From contig NC_088310.1 of NCBI RefSeq assembly GCF_910592395.1, positions 12,285,501 to 12,349,500 of the forward strand: a stretch of 64,000 nt of DNA, in the 5' to 3' direction. The position numbers and the translations under genes were made by a program. The stretch is from Lineus longissimus. Taxonomy: Eukaryota; Nemertea; Pilidiophora; Heteronemertea; Lineidae. Position 1 is the stretch's first letter. Each line of letters opens with the position of its first letter. Shown here in pieces: positions 1 to 11,202 of this stretch. Under the pieces are notes generated by a model. The model was not told the DNA's origin. It saw nothing but the letters and a program-made list of their open reading frames with translations, and searched no databases.

Positions 1-752
1 TGATACGTTACAAACACAGCGCGATACACACGGTCAGTGCATCGGCCGTATACAAATGTACGTTAAGCGTGAAAGGCTTCACACCGTTAAACATTATGGC
101 ATTTTCCATTCTATCAGTATAGCACGGCGTAAATCAATCATAAAAACGTTACCACAATTTTAACGCTGCTTCAAACCATTTCAACCATCTCGCTACGAAC
201 TTCTGGGCGTTGTCATCTATCGTGGGCGTACAGAACCGGCGGCGATCCTAACTCAATCGCGGACGGAGCCGAAGTGCTGTCTTACACATACTTACACATG
301 GGCGATACCCAAGTCTCGCCAACATCTCGCAAAGTCTCGATAAACACTTTTTTGGCGCGGAAATCACAATCACAACAACGGGGTCAAACCGGGTCAAGGG
401 AGAAGTCAGCTGATCGCAATAACAAACGATCACTGATCGTCACAACGGAAGATATGTACATGTACGTGAGCGGACGGTTGTTTATAACTTGTTGTATCTC
501 CTTTATAACGGTTTGAAACTCGTCGTAACTGATAAGTGCTTTCCCTAAAGTCTTTTAACCGCATTTTTGTGACCCCAATCATTCTCTCGTACACCCCTCC
601 AAACGAACTACCCTCAACTGGTATGTATTTGAAACGTATCCCGCGGCTGGCGAAACGATTTTATGCTTGGAGACTAACTGACATTTGTCAGGAGGCGCTT
701 CATTTCTGTCTCGGACCCCTTAAATGTCTTAGCGTTGTCGCAGTATATCAAT
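1..752. other. non-coding, no recognised feature
   Basis: Open frames here are short, overlap on both strands and resemble no family I know. No terminal repeats, tandem repeats or RNA gene are visible. It lies beside a decayed BEL/Pao integrase fragment and is probably old repeat or intergenic DNA. Confidence 0.4.
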
Positions 753-1010
753 CTAGGTACCTAGCACGTAGATGTAAATCGTCGGAAAGCACGTAGATGT
801 GAATCGTCGGAAAGCGCGAAGGAATGATTCGACCGTCATGTCAGCTACGACTTCTAGCTCGAAGGCGCGCGTGGTGCAACACGTGAATATCGACATGTAA
901 ACCTTCTGAATCCGAATTGCGCTGTTTTTGACGTAGATATGAGATGTAAAGTCAACCCCTGTGGAAGTGAAGGGTGTGAGATCTGGCAACTCTACATGCA
1001 ATGGCGTCAT
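753..1010 (-). pseudogene. BEL/Pao retrotransposon integrase core fragment
   Basis: The 85-codon minus-strand frame carries the start of a BEL/Pao integrase catalytic core: FTSTGVDFTSHIYVK, then FTCCTTRAFELEVVADMT, then ESFLRAFRRF. In intact elements the first D of the D,D-35-E triad is in the GVDF segment, and the TTRA.HLE strand with the SFL.A..RF helix follows. The same arrangement occurs in the longer BEL/Pao remnant at 7779-9520. The frame ends soon after the helix, so the second D and the E are missing. No LTRs, RT or RNase H are adjacent. This is a short, dead integrase piece. Confidence 0.75.
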
Positions 1011-1682
1011 GAGGTACGGTTGACCTGCAACTATTTTTCATAAGGTTGAGCACCTTTTTTGCTGTATGCCTCATACTGGTGATCCAAAATTTGGTGTGTT
1101 ATTCACACATCTTATAGTTCCAATGCTATAATGTACTACGCGCTGATGTGTGTCCCTGATAATTAGTGTTGTCAGGTAGTTCCTGCTGGGTATGATGATA
1201 GGACATTTCCTATTGAACTCGACATTTGCTTGGCGAATCATCCCCCACAGTGTATGAAACCATCCTCATCCCAATTGATTAATAATGGGTGGCCGTTTGT
1301 AGCGGCATGCGGTTTGAATTTTCTGCGCCTAAGTAATTAAAGACATCTTCGTATTCTTGCAGCTGAACTCTCTGAATCCAGAGTTTTTCAGCTCTGGTAA
1401 TGTATTCTGCGAATTTTGTACAGTTTGCCCAACAGCTTATGGTAAGTACCAAACTTGCTAGCCTCAGTCACATCTGCAGGCTAGCGGCCAGTATGGTTAC
1501 ATACGAATGGTCAGAGAGTGACCTGATTTCCCAGGTGACCGGACTGCGTTTCAACCAAGCTGGACCAAGGAACCAATCAGAGTCAAGCAAACCCTGGATG
1601 TTGGCCCCGCGTGAAAGAATAACGTGATACCATTGATTGACACCACCTTGTTTTTGGACCCAAGTAAGGCTATGGTGTTACC
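1011..1682. other. non-coding spacer
   Basis: I see no gene. The open frame at 1400-1627 has no family resemblance and is not bounded by splice signals I would trust. The segment separates the BEL/Pao fragment from a Penelope-like remnant. Confidence 0.4.
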
Positions 1683-2790
1683 TTGTGTTACCTACCATAC
1701 ACCACGCAACCTATGGCCTTATTAGGACAGCATCGACCGATCCAGAGATATCACACCAACCGGCCGTCCCCAAGGTACACCAGCTACAGAGAGGAACACC
1801 CAATCCAAGCCCAGAAAAAGGTCACGGTCGCCATTCCGTGGGCAACGGACGCAAAGACAGCGCCAGACGGCACAACCACGCCAAAGGCAAAGACCATCAT
1901 TCCCACAGCCAAACAGACCGGCAGGACGCAGGGAATCGCAGCTTCAGCTCTCCACCCGAGAGGAAGCATTCATCAAGGCCTTCCAGAAGTGAATATCCAA
2001 AATGGACTTTCACTTTTCTCTGTAAATAACGACAACAATGAAACATTACATATTAGGGGAACATCCACCCCTCCAAGTTCATCTGAGTATGTTATCAATT
2101 TGTCAGACATCTCTTATTTCAGCCCAGAACAACCTCTGAGCAAAGGTCTGAATTTCTGCCCAACACCGGGCGAACCTGACTTCGGATAACTCTTTAAGGA
2201 TTTCGACAAGTTCCATGTCAGTCTCCGACGCAGGGCATTTTTCCACGAAAATGACCCTGTATCAAACCAAACCCCAACCCTGGACGATCACACTCTGGAA
2301 CGCAAGTTCAAACTACCCTCTGAATGGAACCCCCAGGCCCTCCGGATCTAGAAGCCTTCATTAGAACCAATGAATATAATTTCGATCGGATCCCTCTCCA
2401 TTCACCCGCTGACAAAAGCCTAACGGTTGCTGAAAGGGTAGCATTGACCCGGCTGAAGGCAATGCATGAGGCAGATTGTTACCAAACCCGCAGACAAAGG
2501 CTCTGCAGTGGTAAGCACGAACAGAAACGATTATATCCTGGAAGCTGAACGCCAACTGTCAAACCGGACACACTACCGTCCAACGACAGAGAATCTCACC
2601 AAAACTCATGCGGACAATGTCACATTCTTCCTCAAAGACAAGCTGCAAAGTGGGGAAATCACACAAAAAATGTTTGATAATCTGGCTCCCGTGGAACCTA
2701 GAACACCTGAGTTCTACCTGTTGCCGAAAATTCACAAAGGGATACTACCACCATCGGGTAGACCTATCCTCTCGGCCAATAACTTCGAAC
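1683..2790 (+). pseudogene. Penelope-like element reverse transcriptase, N-terminal half, broken
   Basis: The recognisable landmarks lie in the order expected for a Penelope-like element. A VINLSDISYF / LSKGLNFCPTP block at about 2090-2175 is the conserved segment before the RT fingers. KDFDKFHVSLRRRAFF follows at about 2200. LTVAERVALTRLK lies at about 2428. KPADKGSAVV..NRNDYI..AERQL lies at about 2478-2545, and FYLLPKIHKG then GRPILSAN at about 2715-2780. An in-frame stop near 2189 and frame changes near 2320 and 2460 break it. Homology stops abruptly after GRPILSAN, where opposite-strand LTR-element sequence begins, so the RT palm (YxDD) and the GIY-YIG endonuclease are absent. The family assignment is firm; function is lost. 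Confidence 0.75.
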
Positions 2791-3400
2791 TAGAAAGAAA
2801 GCGGGAGCGAGAAATACAAGATTGGCTAACCAAAGTTTGGGTAGCCCTACTATCGAATAAAACGACAAGTCCCTCTCTTGTGGGAAGATATCCCTTGGCA
2901 TAATTACGTCCATTCAATTGGAGGGTAACTTCCTCTTCATCACCTAAATATTCAGAACAAAGATTCTCAGTAGCGTAACAAGAAGATTGAGTGATCAAGA
3001 CATTCTGTCCGACTCGCGCCTAAAAATTATGTTGCGAGGACTGTTGGGAATACCCGCCACATTGGTGATTTTGTAGAGGATAAGACGATTGACTACCATA
3101 TTGCTATGGAAAGTTGCCTCCATAAGACTGCGTTGGGTGGCGTGTATACGACTTGGAACCACAATACTGAGAAAATGGCTGGCTCTGCCCGTCATAGGAC
3201 GGGTTGGAAGGTGGCGGTGCAGGCTGAAAATCTGGGGGCAGACGATCACACTCAATCTGCCGTTGCATGGCATGGCATCGGCGCCAGAAGTGACCGGGAC
3301 GACTACGAAAATGACAAGGAGCCTTGCGATTGTCCCTCCGAGGCCTCTGCGACCGCTGGCGGCCACGCGCTTCTGAGCGGGCACTGTGACGGAACGGAGA
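2787..3400 (-). pseudogene. LTR-retrotransposon Gag zinc knuckle and protease fragment
   Basis: On the minus strand a Gag-like C-terminus is followed by a retropepsin start. At 3316-3275 the reading CHFRSRPGHFWRRC is a CX2CX4HX4C zinc knuckle whose second Cys codon has become Arg (TGT to CGT). About 350 bases downstream, VVLFDSRATQTLVSQS is a retropepsin active-site strand in which the DSG triad has become DSR. Stop codons separate the two parts, so this is a dead copy. It abuts the truncated Penelope-like fragment without a recognisable LTR. The superfamily (Gypsy or BEL) cannot be decided from so little. Confidence 0.6.
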
Positions 3401-3514
3401 CGGGGAACTGGGGGCATTACCACTTCTACCGTGATCATCTGATCGTTTGTGTCTGAGGCGTGGTGGACACTTTGCTGGTCATCAGCATCGGTCGTGAACG
3501 GCCATTTACACCAA

Positions 3515-3795
3515 CCTTTATTTTCTCCGAGCATTGGCCGTGGCCGATAGCGTGTGACTTTGGAAGCGCGGTTTGTACTGGAGAACATGTCGAAATTATG
3601 TGGTTTGAATCATAACGCATATGGAATTTTACGATGAGGCGTTTATATGATGTGGTTTAGCAAAACAGATCGGTCTGCTTTACCATGTGCGTCACAGTCG
3701 AGATGTTTATTGCTGTCTGCAGACCGTTAAAAAACAGCTTCGGTTTGTACCAAATGAACTTGTGTATCGCTATTGGCTGTGTGCCGAATGTCTTA
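3515..3795 (+). pseudogene. class A GPCR fragment, decayed copy (TM2-TM4 region)
   Basis: This stretch aligns base by base with 6045-6335. Shared blocks include GGCCGTGGCCGATAGCGTG at about 3537, ATATGGAATTTTA.GATGAG near 3620, and the region coding for the end of TM3 (GTC..AGTCGAG..GTTTATTGCTGTCTG.AGACCGTTAAA) near 3690-3732. Insertions and deletions shift the frame several times, and homology is lost after about 3795. It is an older, more eroded duplicate of the receptor at 5973-6500, in the same orientation and about 2.5 kb upstream. Confidence 0.7.
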
Positions 3796-5345
3796 ACAGA
3801 GAATGCCTCCTTTTTGTGGGATGTATGGTCCCCCTCCCAACCCCTGGTATTCCGTGGAAACCTCAGGGAAAACATCATGGCGGTGTGCCTCATCAAATCA
3901 TGAAAAAAATCTAAAAATTAAGTGGTTTTCACTTGAACAGCGGCGATTCCACCTCTCTCGGCGTAAGAGGTTGAAAGAGCCCTGTTTCGAGAATAATTCG
4001 TGAGCGAATTCGGGAGCAACATTATTGACCAACATTATTATAGTTTTCTCATCGAATACAAATATATTATTCCCAATTATAGATAAAAATATTGAAAATT
4101 ATACATAATTTAAACTATTGAATTTTGTAGCGGGCAATATGCCGTAGTGGATGCGCCAGTAATATGCATGTGTGACCAAAAGAGGTTATGGGGAAAAAAT
4201 GCCCCCTTTTCTGCAGTGAATATTTTGACTTGGTAGATAGATCTAGAGTCTGTAGCTTCGTTATCAAAGTTTGTACAGTGCCCTCATTATCTACCCATGG
4301 ACAATGATAGACAGAAAATATTAACACCAAGGCGCTATTTAGTGTTTTGAGAACTTCTCTACAGTGAACAAAAAAACGCCAGCACGATCGGTTTGTTAAT
4401 TGATGCGAGCATTGCGAAAATGAGAAATCAATTTAACTTTTCCTGACCATCATTGCGTATATATGCAATGCGAGGCTTTGGTCACATCCCACATGCTTCA
4501 ATGAGCATGTTTGAACTAATAGCATAACCTGATGAAACTAATTTTATTATTTTTATTCAGCGTTCGCGCTGCACTTGGATGTGTTATTCTCTACGTATAG
4601 TATTCGCCTTTTATGCAAGGCAGGATGCGCGTTTTCACGTGCCACTATGATAGGCGCCAGTTGGGTAAATTGGCCTAGTGACTCCTTCTTTGGCGAGAGG
4701 AAGTGTCAACGGAAGCGAATCATGTTTATCACTTGCTGGGTTCGTTTGGTTGCCCTGGCATAAACAACAGCTACCAGGAACCTCGGTTTTACGTCTCATT
4801 CGAAGGACTGTAAAGAGCAAGGGATTTTACTAGTTGTTCCTTGAAACCCACCATTGTTCATTCTAAAATACCTTGGTACCGTCAAGTCAACTTTTAAATG
4901 GAAAATGCATAAGCCTCGTTCTGAGAGTGGAGTGTTTTGGACATGTCACCAAGATGCTCTACCAAAGTTCCCTCAGGTTGCACTAAAATGTGGAAACCAT
5001 GCACACAGCTCACTTCAGAAGTTTGAGGCTCTCAAAACACTGCTTCAAACACAAATCAGCCAAGGAAGCATCAACCACCCTAAGGTTTTTAATGAGCACT
5101 ACACATATTTGCCGAGAAAAACGCTCCAAATAGCCCATTTGCGCGGATTTTAGCATCACCTGAGCGAGCCGATGCGGACTTCATGCGCGCTGTACAAAAT
5201 GTACATGTCTCATTTTCTGTAACGTTGCCGTAACATAATGTAAACAACGGCGCTACCGGCGCTCCGGGCCGGCGATGGATGGAATTTGCCAAATTCGCAC
5301 ATATTCAAGTTATTTTCGTGGCCTATCTTTTTAAGTTTGAGGTAT
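3796..5345. other. non-coding region
   Basis: About 1.5 kb without a recognisable gene. The longest frame (4854-5153, 99 codons) matches no family known to me and has no convincing start context or splice sites. A small palindrome (CATTGC..GCAATG) lies near 4453-4472. Composition is A/T-rich around 4020-4120. Confidence 0.45.
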
Positions 5346-5348
5346 TTT

Positions 5349-5489
5349 AGAATAGAAATTGAACCCTCGGCTTCGGACCTTGGTTGAGTTACTAAGACAC
5401 TCTCGGGTGGAGCTAAAATTTCGTATTTTAGCTCCACCCCCGTGTGTCTTGGTAATTAAACCAAGGTCCTCCGCCTTGGGTTCAATTCC
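5349..5489. repeat. palindromic foldback element (MITE-like)
   Basis: The two halves are inverted copies of each other across a centre near 5421. The left arm reads GAAATTGAACCCTCGG..., ACCTTGGTT, ACTAAGACAC, GGGTGGAGCTAAAAT. The right arm reads the complement in reverse order. Each arm is about 65 bases, with a few mismatches near the outer ends, and the innermost part is nearly perfect. The size and symmetry fit a miniature inverted-repeat element able to form a long hairpin. Confidence 0.7.
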
Positions 5490-5514
5490 TTAATCCAAAT
5501 ATTCAATCCTTGGT

Positions 5515-5580
5515 TCTTCTCGGGATCGAACCCGGGCCTTATTGCATGCAGCCACCCGTGTTGTTCTAAAGCTCCTTACT
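5515..5580 (-). other. possible tRNA-derived (SINE-like) fragment with B-box-like motif
   Basis: On the minus strand GGGTTCGATCCCG (5533-5521) matches the RNA polymerase III B box and a tRNA T-arm. Upstream, GGTGGCTGCATGC is only a poor A-box match and no cloverleaf can be drawn. It may be a tRNA-derived SINE scrap or chance. Confidence 0.25.
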
Positions 5581-5689
5581 TATCCATGAGAAGATACGCC
5601 ATTGGAGATCGCACCGATATACGACTGGGAAAAGGTGACAGATCCATGCCCAAGTGATGTGTATACTTTTGGCATCGATCGGTCAGGTT

Positions 5690-5730
5690 TTGGTCCGTGA
5701 AGAGACATCTGATGTCTCTTCACGGACCAA
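5690..5730. repeat. perfect 20-bp palindrome
   Basis: TTGGTCCGTGAAGAGACATC (5690-5709) is followed after one base by its exact reverse complement (5711-5730). There are no other repeat features around it. It could be the core of a small foldback element or a recent template-switch event. Confidence 0.85.
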
Positions 5731-5972
5731 TCGGGATGCAACCTCGTTGGATATATCAGAAGGGCTTAAAAATCTCACAAAAGGTAATGAGCGATAATTC
5801 ATGCATTCTATAATCGATTACATTATAATTTATCAATTGACCGCATGGGACGTCATTTTAATTAACCATCTTTAGTCTCACGATCTCTTAAACACTTAGA
5901 ATAAAATTGAACAGAACTTACGATTAAATCAAAAGTTTCAACAAAATTAAAAGTACATGTATCCTCACATAC

Positions 5973-6500
5973 ATGTACATAGTCCCAGTTATCATTTATT
6001 TTTGGCCATTTTCTTTAAAGTTCCAAAGTTTTTTTACCACCTCGATTTTTCTCCAATTAATGGCCGTGGCCGATAGCGTGACATTGGTGGCGTGGTTTTT
6101 ACGGGAGACCACGAGAGGAATAAACTACTATGTGGTTTTAATCACCACCTATATGGAATTTTATAATGAGGCGTTTATGAATATCAGACTTGTGATGTGG
6201 TTTAACAAAACAGTCTCCGTCTACGTCACCATATGTGTCGCAGTCGAGCGGTTCATAGCTGTCTGTAGACCGTTAAAGGTGGCTTCGGTTTGTACCAGAA
6301 GGAACGCGTATATCGCTGTTGGCTGTGTGCTTAGCTTTGCATTCACCTATCGCCTGCCGATACGATTTGGCTACGCGGTCAACTATCGTTACGACCCTTG
6401 CGTTAGGAGAATAAGACCAGAGCTAGGTAAAAATTCAATTTTCGATATTGTCTACGAGAGTACCCTTACAGTAATTTATTTATTAATAATTAATATTTAA
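5973..6500 (+). pseudogene. class A peptide-type GPCR, TM2 to TM5 start; truncated
   Basis: The frame reads through TM2 (SIFLQLMAVADSVTLVAWFL), an extracellular loop, and TM3 ending in VAVERFIAVCRPLK. The latter contains the ERF variant of the DRY motif used for G-protein coupling. TM4 (AYIAVGCVLSFAF) and the start of TM5 (IFDIVYESTLTVI) follow. It then runs into A/T-rich DNA with a stop at 6500. TM1 is not convincing, and TM5-TM7 are missing in this orientation. The style (MAVADS, VERFIAVCRPLK) is that of FMRFamide/neuropeptide receptors of invertebrates. A closely similar 3' half lies nearby on the opposite strand (6657-7137), and an eroded copy lies at 3515-3795. As it stands it cannot encode a seven-helix receptor unless it is spliced in a way I cannot see. 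Confidence 0.75.
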
Positions 6501-6656
6501 ATAAAATCTCATATTTACGTTCGGACAGGATCTTGCATGTCTTGTTGAAAACCCAAAAGGCACTCGGAATTAGCTCGATCCCGCCAATCCAAACGGGGTG
6601 CTGAACCCAATTAAACAGAAACCTTGAATGAAATTCACGTTATTGACCTATTTTCT

Positions 6657-7137
6657 TCAGAACAGTTCCATTACACCTCTCCTGAAGCGTTTCCCAGTCG
6701 CACAATAAATAAAGAAATTAACGAAGCAATTGGATATTGACAAGAAACGGAAAATTGAATAAATCGGATCGCTCCAGGTGTAGTCTATATTTATCGATGA
6801 GTAGTTTTCGAGTATTCTGACTATTTCATATGCAGCTCCTGGTTTTTCTAGCACTATCACCACCGACATCACTCCAATTGTGGCCGAATTCGTTCGTATA
6901 ATTATTTCGGGTGTCAGGGACTAAACCATCTGATATTTTCATCCTTGTGTTTCTCAGTGTGGTGAGCACAGACAATGTGATGACCGTCAGGAGTGTGATT
7001 TGTAAAGCTGCATCTACTATTACTGTAAGGGTATTCTCGTAAACGATATCGAAAATTGGTTTTTTACTTAGCTCTGTACCGCCCCACTTTGGTCTCATTC
7101 TCCCAACGCAGCTTTGTTTTCCTTTACTTGTTTCCAC
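6657..7137 (-). pseudogene. class A peptide-type GPCR, TM5 to TM7 and C-tail; frameshifted
   Basis: The minus strand encodes the second half of the same receptor family: IFDIVYENTLTVI leading into TM5 (ITLLTVITLSVLTTLRN), then an intracellular loop. After a frame change near 6900 comes TM6 (IGVMSVVIVLEKPGAAYE), an extracellular loop, TM7 (SISNCFVNFFIYCATGKRF) and a stop. The N.F..FIYC..GK.FR pattern is the usual TM7/helix-8 junction of neuropeptide receptors. The overlap with the plus-strand fragment (IFDIVYE[S/N]TLTVI) is similar but not identical, so these are two gene copies broken at nearly the same point, not one simply inverted gene. The frameshift makes this a probable pseudogene. Confidence 0.75.
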
Positions 7138-7778
7138 ATTTTACTCAATGAACTGTAAGTGTGGATGCAATCAGTTAACAAACGAAAACCAATGTCTTGT
7201 AAACTCGCTAGGCTATTTATTTCCAAAACTCCTGAGAATCCTAACAAACGTCATCACAATGTAGTAATTCTCAAACCGAGTCAAAAGCTAGCGTTTCTAG
7301 CGTCTTGTAGCGTACAGCGTCAGACTTAGAGCGTAGATAGCGGTTCAATAACGTTGGTGCCGAATATTGCTTGATTAATCCACAGATTTTCACGGATACT
7401 TGTATATAAACTAACAATTTACAAAAGCAGGGCACAGATCTATCGGAGACACATGTGTCAGATTGGCTGTCTTTTTACCATCTTTCTCCTTCAGGTTCAA
7501 ACACGCTAAATTCAAGCCTGCTTTAAGATTCCCGGCTCCTCAAATGAGCTGATTGCCTCGCACATTTGACATAGCGCAAAGAGTTATAAATGAATGTTCA
7601 TGTCTCAACTCATATTAATTCCCTGGAACTGATACTTGTCTCAACTCATCGAGGACTGGTAGGTAACAAACAACTAAGACGACATACCACATGTATGAAC
7701 CTATACCCAAACGGCAGAGGAGGGCAACATTACCCCAACCCTAAATCATTAACGAGCAGATACAAGCATTCCATAATC
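7138..7778. other. non-coding spacer
   Basis: I see no supported gene or repeat between the receptor fragment and the BEL/Pao remnant. Short frames (for example 7590-7883) overlap the 3' end of that remnant in a meaningless frame. Confidence 0.4.
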
Positions 7779-9520
7779 CTAGGCTTCCACCGGTTCCAGG
7801 AGGCACAACTTGTGGATGGGTCTGTTCTGCTCTGTCGACTTCGTCTTCTCCACAACAGAGCGAACTTTACCACCCTTGGCTAGGTGTGTCTTGATGACCT
7901 TGCAAGTGGTCAAAGGTTCCTAGGAGTTGCGTCATCTTTGACAAGTACGACGTCGCCAACAGGTTCTCCTCGGGGTCAAGCCATTTTGTTCTCAGTTGTA
8001 GCATAGGAGGTACTCCTTCAACCATCTGTGCCAAAACAGGTTCGAGGGGTACTGAACACGTCGCCAGCGATTTTTGTAGATATACTCCTTCACAAAGATA
8101 CCAGGGAGAAGGGCAGCAGCTGGTCTCATCAGTAGTAGGTGGTTCGGTGTTAGAGCTTCGAGGTCTTTAAGGTCACTTGATACAGGCGTGATCGGACGGC
8201 CATTGATGATAGATTCTACGAGACAGAACAAGGTCGACAACACCTCATCATGCACAGACTGCTCTGCTAGCACACTAGCCAGAACCTTTCGTACGCTGCG
8301 TATCTAGCGCTCCCATATGCGCCCATATGGGATGCTGTCGGACGATTATACTCCCAAGTAATCTCTTTGCAGAAACCGCTCGATCAGGGTTTGGTACCAC
8401 TCTCGGATTGACTTTCGAAGTTCCTTGTCACCGCACTTAAAGTTGGTGCCATTATCCGATCGAATCTTCTCGGGCAGTCCTCGTCTAGAGATGAATCGTT
8501 GCAATCCATTGATGAAGGAGCTGGTGTCCATTGAGTGTAGAATCTCTATGTGGATAGCTCTCATTGACAAGCAGGTGAAGAGACATCCATAACGTTTGAG
8601 CTGGGAGTTACGGCCCTGTTTTACCACGAACGGGTCAAAGCAGTCTACTCCTACGTAAGTGAACGGTGGCTTGAAGAGTGTAACTCTATCAATGGGTAGG
8701 GATGCCATCTGTTGCAACTTGGTATCTGCCTTCACCTTCTTACACTTGACACAGACACGGAGTAATCTATCCATAGCTGACCTCCCGTTCACAATCCAGT
8801 AGCGTATCCTTATAGAAGACAAAGCATACTCTCGGCCTGACTGTCCACAGTAACAATGATGATATCTTACCACAAGCGTTGTGATATGACTATCAGAGGG
8901 CAAAATAGCTTGATGTCTGTTCTCCTCGCTAATAGGCGCATGTTCAAGTCTACTCCAATGCGCAGCACTCCATGTTTATCTAGAAAGGGTTCGGGGCGGT
9001 ACAATTTCCCTGACTTTTTGGGAGTTCTCCCTCGCTGAAGTATCTCAATTTCCTCTGAGAAATGCTTGTTCTGTAACAGCTTCACGGTTTCTAACTCAGC
9101 TTCCTTGATCTCCGGAACAGACAGACTTGTCGTCAAGACTTCAACATTATCTTTACGGAATCTCGATAGTAGAATCTTCTTGAAACGTAGAATCCAGGCA
9201 CAAACTCTCTTCAGCTTGTTCCAAGATGAGTACCTAGCCAGTAGATCATCGAAAATGTCTCCCTTGGGTGGGTCATCAGCAGCAACGGCTTTGGACCTTT
9301 TCACCTCCGGGTCTTGGTCTGTCATCGGCGGGATTGCAGCAGGTTGTGTAGGCCAGTTCGTCGGACTGGACCACAGAAAGTCTGGACCATGCAACCATCT
9401 CCCTCCGGGCAATAGCTCCTCAGCTGAAACACCTCTAGATGTATCATCGGCAGGGTTATTCGCAGTGTCCACATACCTCAACTGGTCAGGAGATGTCCCG
9501 AAGTTAGACATTGTTGGCAA
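7779..9520 (-). pseudogene. BEL/Pao retrotransposon pol remnant (RNase H end, integrase, C-terminal domain)
   Basis: Read on the minus strand this is the 3' part of a BEL/Pao pol gene. The RNase H tail comes first (YVDTANNPADDTSRGVSAEE, then GRWLHGPDFLW). A linker follows, then an integrase zinc region (YHHC...C..C near 8870-8750) and the integrase core (FTYVGVDCFDPF, FTCLSMRAIHIEI, RFISRRGLPEKIRSDNGTNF). The BEL-specific C-terminal domain closes it ([34 protein letters not shown]), ending at a stop near 7779. The RT, protease and gag are missing and no LTRs flank it. The frame is broken around 8870, 8345 and 7990. Integrase D residues are visible but the enzyme cannot be made. It is a 5'-truncated remnant. 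Confidence 0.85.
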
Positions 9521-10367
9521 TGGACAAGAGTAGTTTTCTCATAACAGAGTTTTGCTGACCATGCTGACTAGGGTAACTTCGAGTCTTTTTTTGACGTACT
9601 TGTTGCCGCTACCGTCTTGTCTTCGAGGCACCGCTGTATAAGGGCACGGCGGTTATGGAATTGGTCCGCGCTTACGCCAACAGAGTCATTTTCGAGAAGA
9701 TAATATTTCGGATTTGTGCCGATAAAATGCTGATTTGATAGTGAAAAGCCTTATGTGGCTTAAGTTATAAAGCCTAAATCTGTCACTTAAAGGCACCAAG
9801 TTTCTGTAAGTTGAAGATCGGTAGTTGTAAGGCCCATTTTAGGCATTCTTGCATGGTTTCGTGATGCCGTTTTCATAAGGACACGCCCATGACACCTTTT
9901 TTAGTTTTGTCTTTGACAGGTTTATCACCCCACTTTCCGTGTGAAATATTTCTCTTTGTGACCAGTAACTGTACTAAATGTGCCCAAGGTTCACGTCAGT
10001 ATTATTCATTTAACCCTCTAAGGCCTGTTCATGATCCGGGCTCATGATCTACCCTAAAATATAGGCCTAATTGGCTGTATGCAATCCTAGTGCATGTAGT
10101 TCGAAATGCTTCTCATAGGGGGCAGCACCTCCTGGACGTCTGAAGACACCACCTGTCTTCGCTTGTGACAAGTGTTGATTGTTATTGTTTTGTCTTATAA
10201 TTACTGGCTGTAATTCATGTGGTTTGATTACCTGTTGATGTTATCATTACTTATGTTTGTTCACTGTTTTGTATTTGCAGTAAACCCTCTCCTGTTGATG
10301 AATAAATAAAGAAGACAGAGGTGTTTCATAACTTGGGAAATTTTTGTCCGTGCTTTAGACTTCAAGC
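9521..10367. other. non-coding spacer
   Basis: Nothing recognisable: no long frames, terminal repeats or tandem arrays. It separates the BEL/Pao remnant from LINE ORF1 debris on the same strand. Confidence 0.4.
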
Positions 10368-11163
10368 CTACAGTACTGGCCTACGAGTGAAAGAGATTTG
10401 ACCAGTGGCTGTGGGGGACGGGGACGGGGACCAGAATAGATCTCTTTCAGCGCAGAGATCATTTTTTACAAAACACACATTGTCAAAGTTTTCACAAATG
10501 TTCTGGAGTCTGCGGTTCAAGTCCTCGACATTCTTGTTATGGTCATGGAGACCAAGACGTGGTGGGTGTTTGTGAATGTAGATATTGGGCTCGGGCTGAA
10601 CCTCCTGGATTGAAGCGATCATCTCGGTGTAGTGTGCTTCCACAGTGGGTGGGTTGACTTGATTGCTAAGGTCGTTTGTGCCAACTAGGATGGAAATGGA
10701 ATAGTTCGAATATAGATCACTAGATTTATGAATGTAGTCCTGAACGTCTTTCACGTTTCCCCAGAGATGAGGCAAACTTTGACAGTTGCGTTGGCGGATG
10801 GACGAATGCCTTTCCAGTTAAGACTCTTGCCCAGCGAGCTAGTAACGCTTAAGTGACCACCAGGACGTTTCTCCTTTTGTTGAGAGATCGCGTTTTTGAA
10901 TGGACTCGCTTGCACATGCTTTTTCGTCTGACGGTGGTGAATTCCGAATCGTGGGGAGAGGACTCGGAGTTATCCTTCGTAGCACCAGCAACCGTCGATT
11001 GCATGGCTTGAAGATCTTCTGATGACTTGGCTATGTAATAATGCAGGTCAGACGACTCTGAACGAAGTTGTGAGATTTGCTCATCCTTCTTGTACAGGAG
11101 TTTATCACTCTTCGCAATCTTGTCCGAGAGAGTTTCACCTTTGCCTGAGAATGGGTTACTCAA
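10368..11163 (-). pseudogene. LINE ORF1 remnant: coiled coil plus SGNH-hydrolase-like domain
   Basis: The first part (11163-10849) is a charged, heptad-like segment (ISQLRSESSDLHYYIAKSSE) typical of LINE ORF1 coiled coils. It ends in RNVLVVT, where the SGNH block I strand (hydrophobic strand then GDS) would lie; the catalytic Ser motif is not intact. After frame changes near 10850 and 10760 the second part reads KDVQDYIHKSSDLYSNYS, then ISILVGTNDLSNQ. The GTND is SGNH block III (oxyanion Asn). SGNH/esterase-like ORF1 proteins are known in CR1/L2-group and related LINEs. No endonuclease or RT follows. This is a fragment of uncertain LINE clade. Confidence 0.55.
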
Positions 11164-11202
11164 ACTTTCAGATTGGACAGTTTTTCAACCCGGTGTAGAA
11201 GT

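Noticed and set aside
4854-5153. 99-codon plus-strand frame
   Set aside because: Matches no known family, has no neighbouring exon or promoter evidence, and its length is expected by chance in this much non-coding DNA.
5521-5533. tRNA gene
   Set aside because: Only a B-box-like sequence is present; no acceptor stem, anticodon loop or acceptable A box can be drawn.
5973-7137. A single intact receptor gene
   Set aside because: The two halves are on opposite strands, overlap with sequence differences, and the second has a frameshift.
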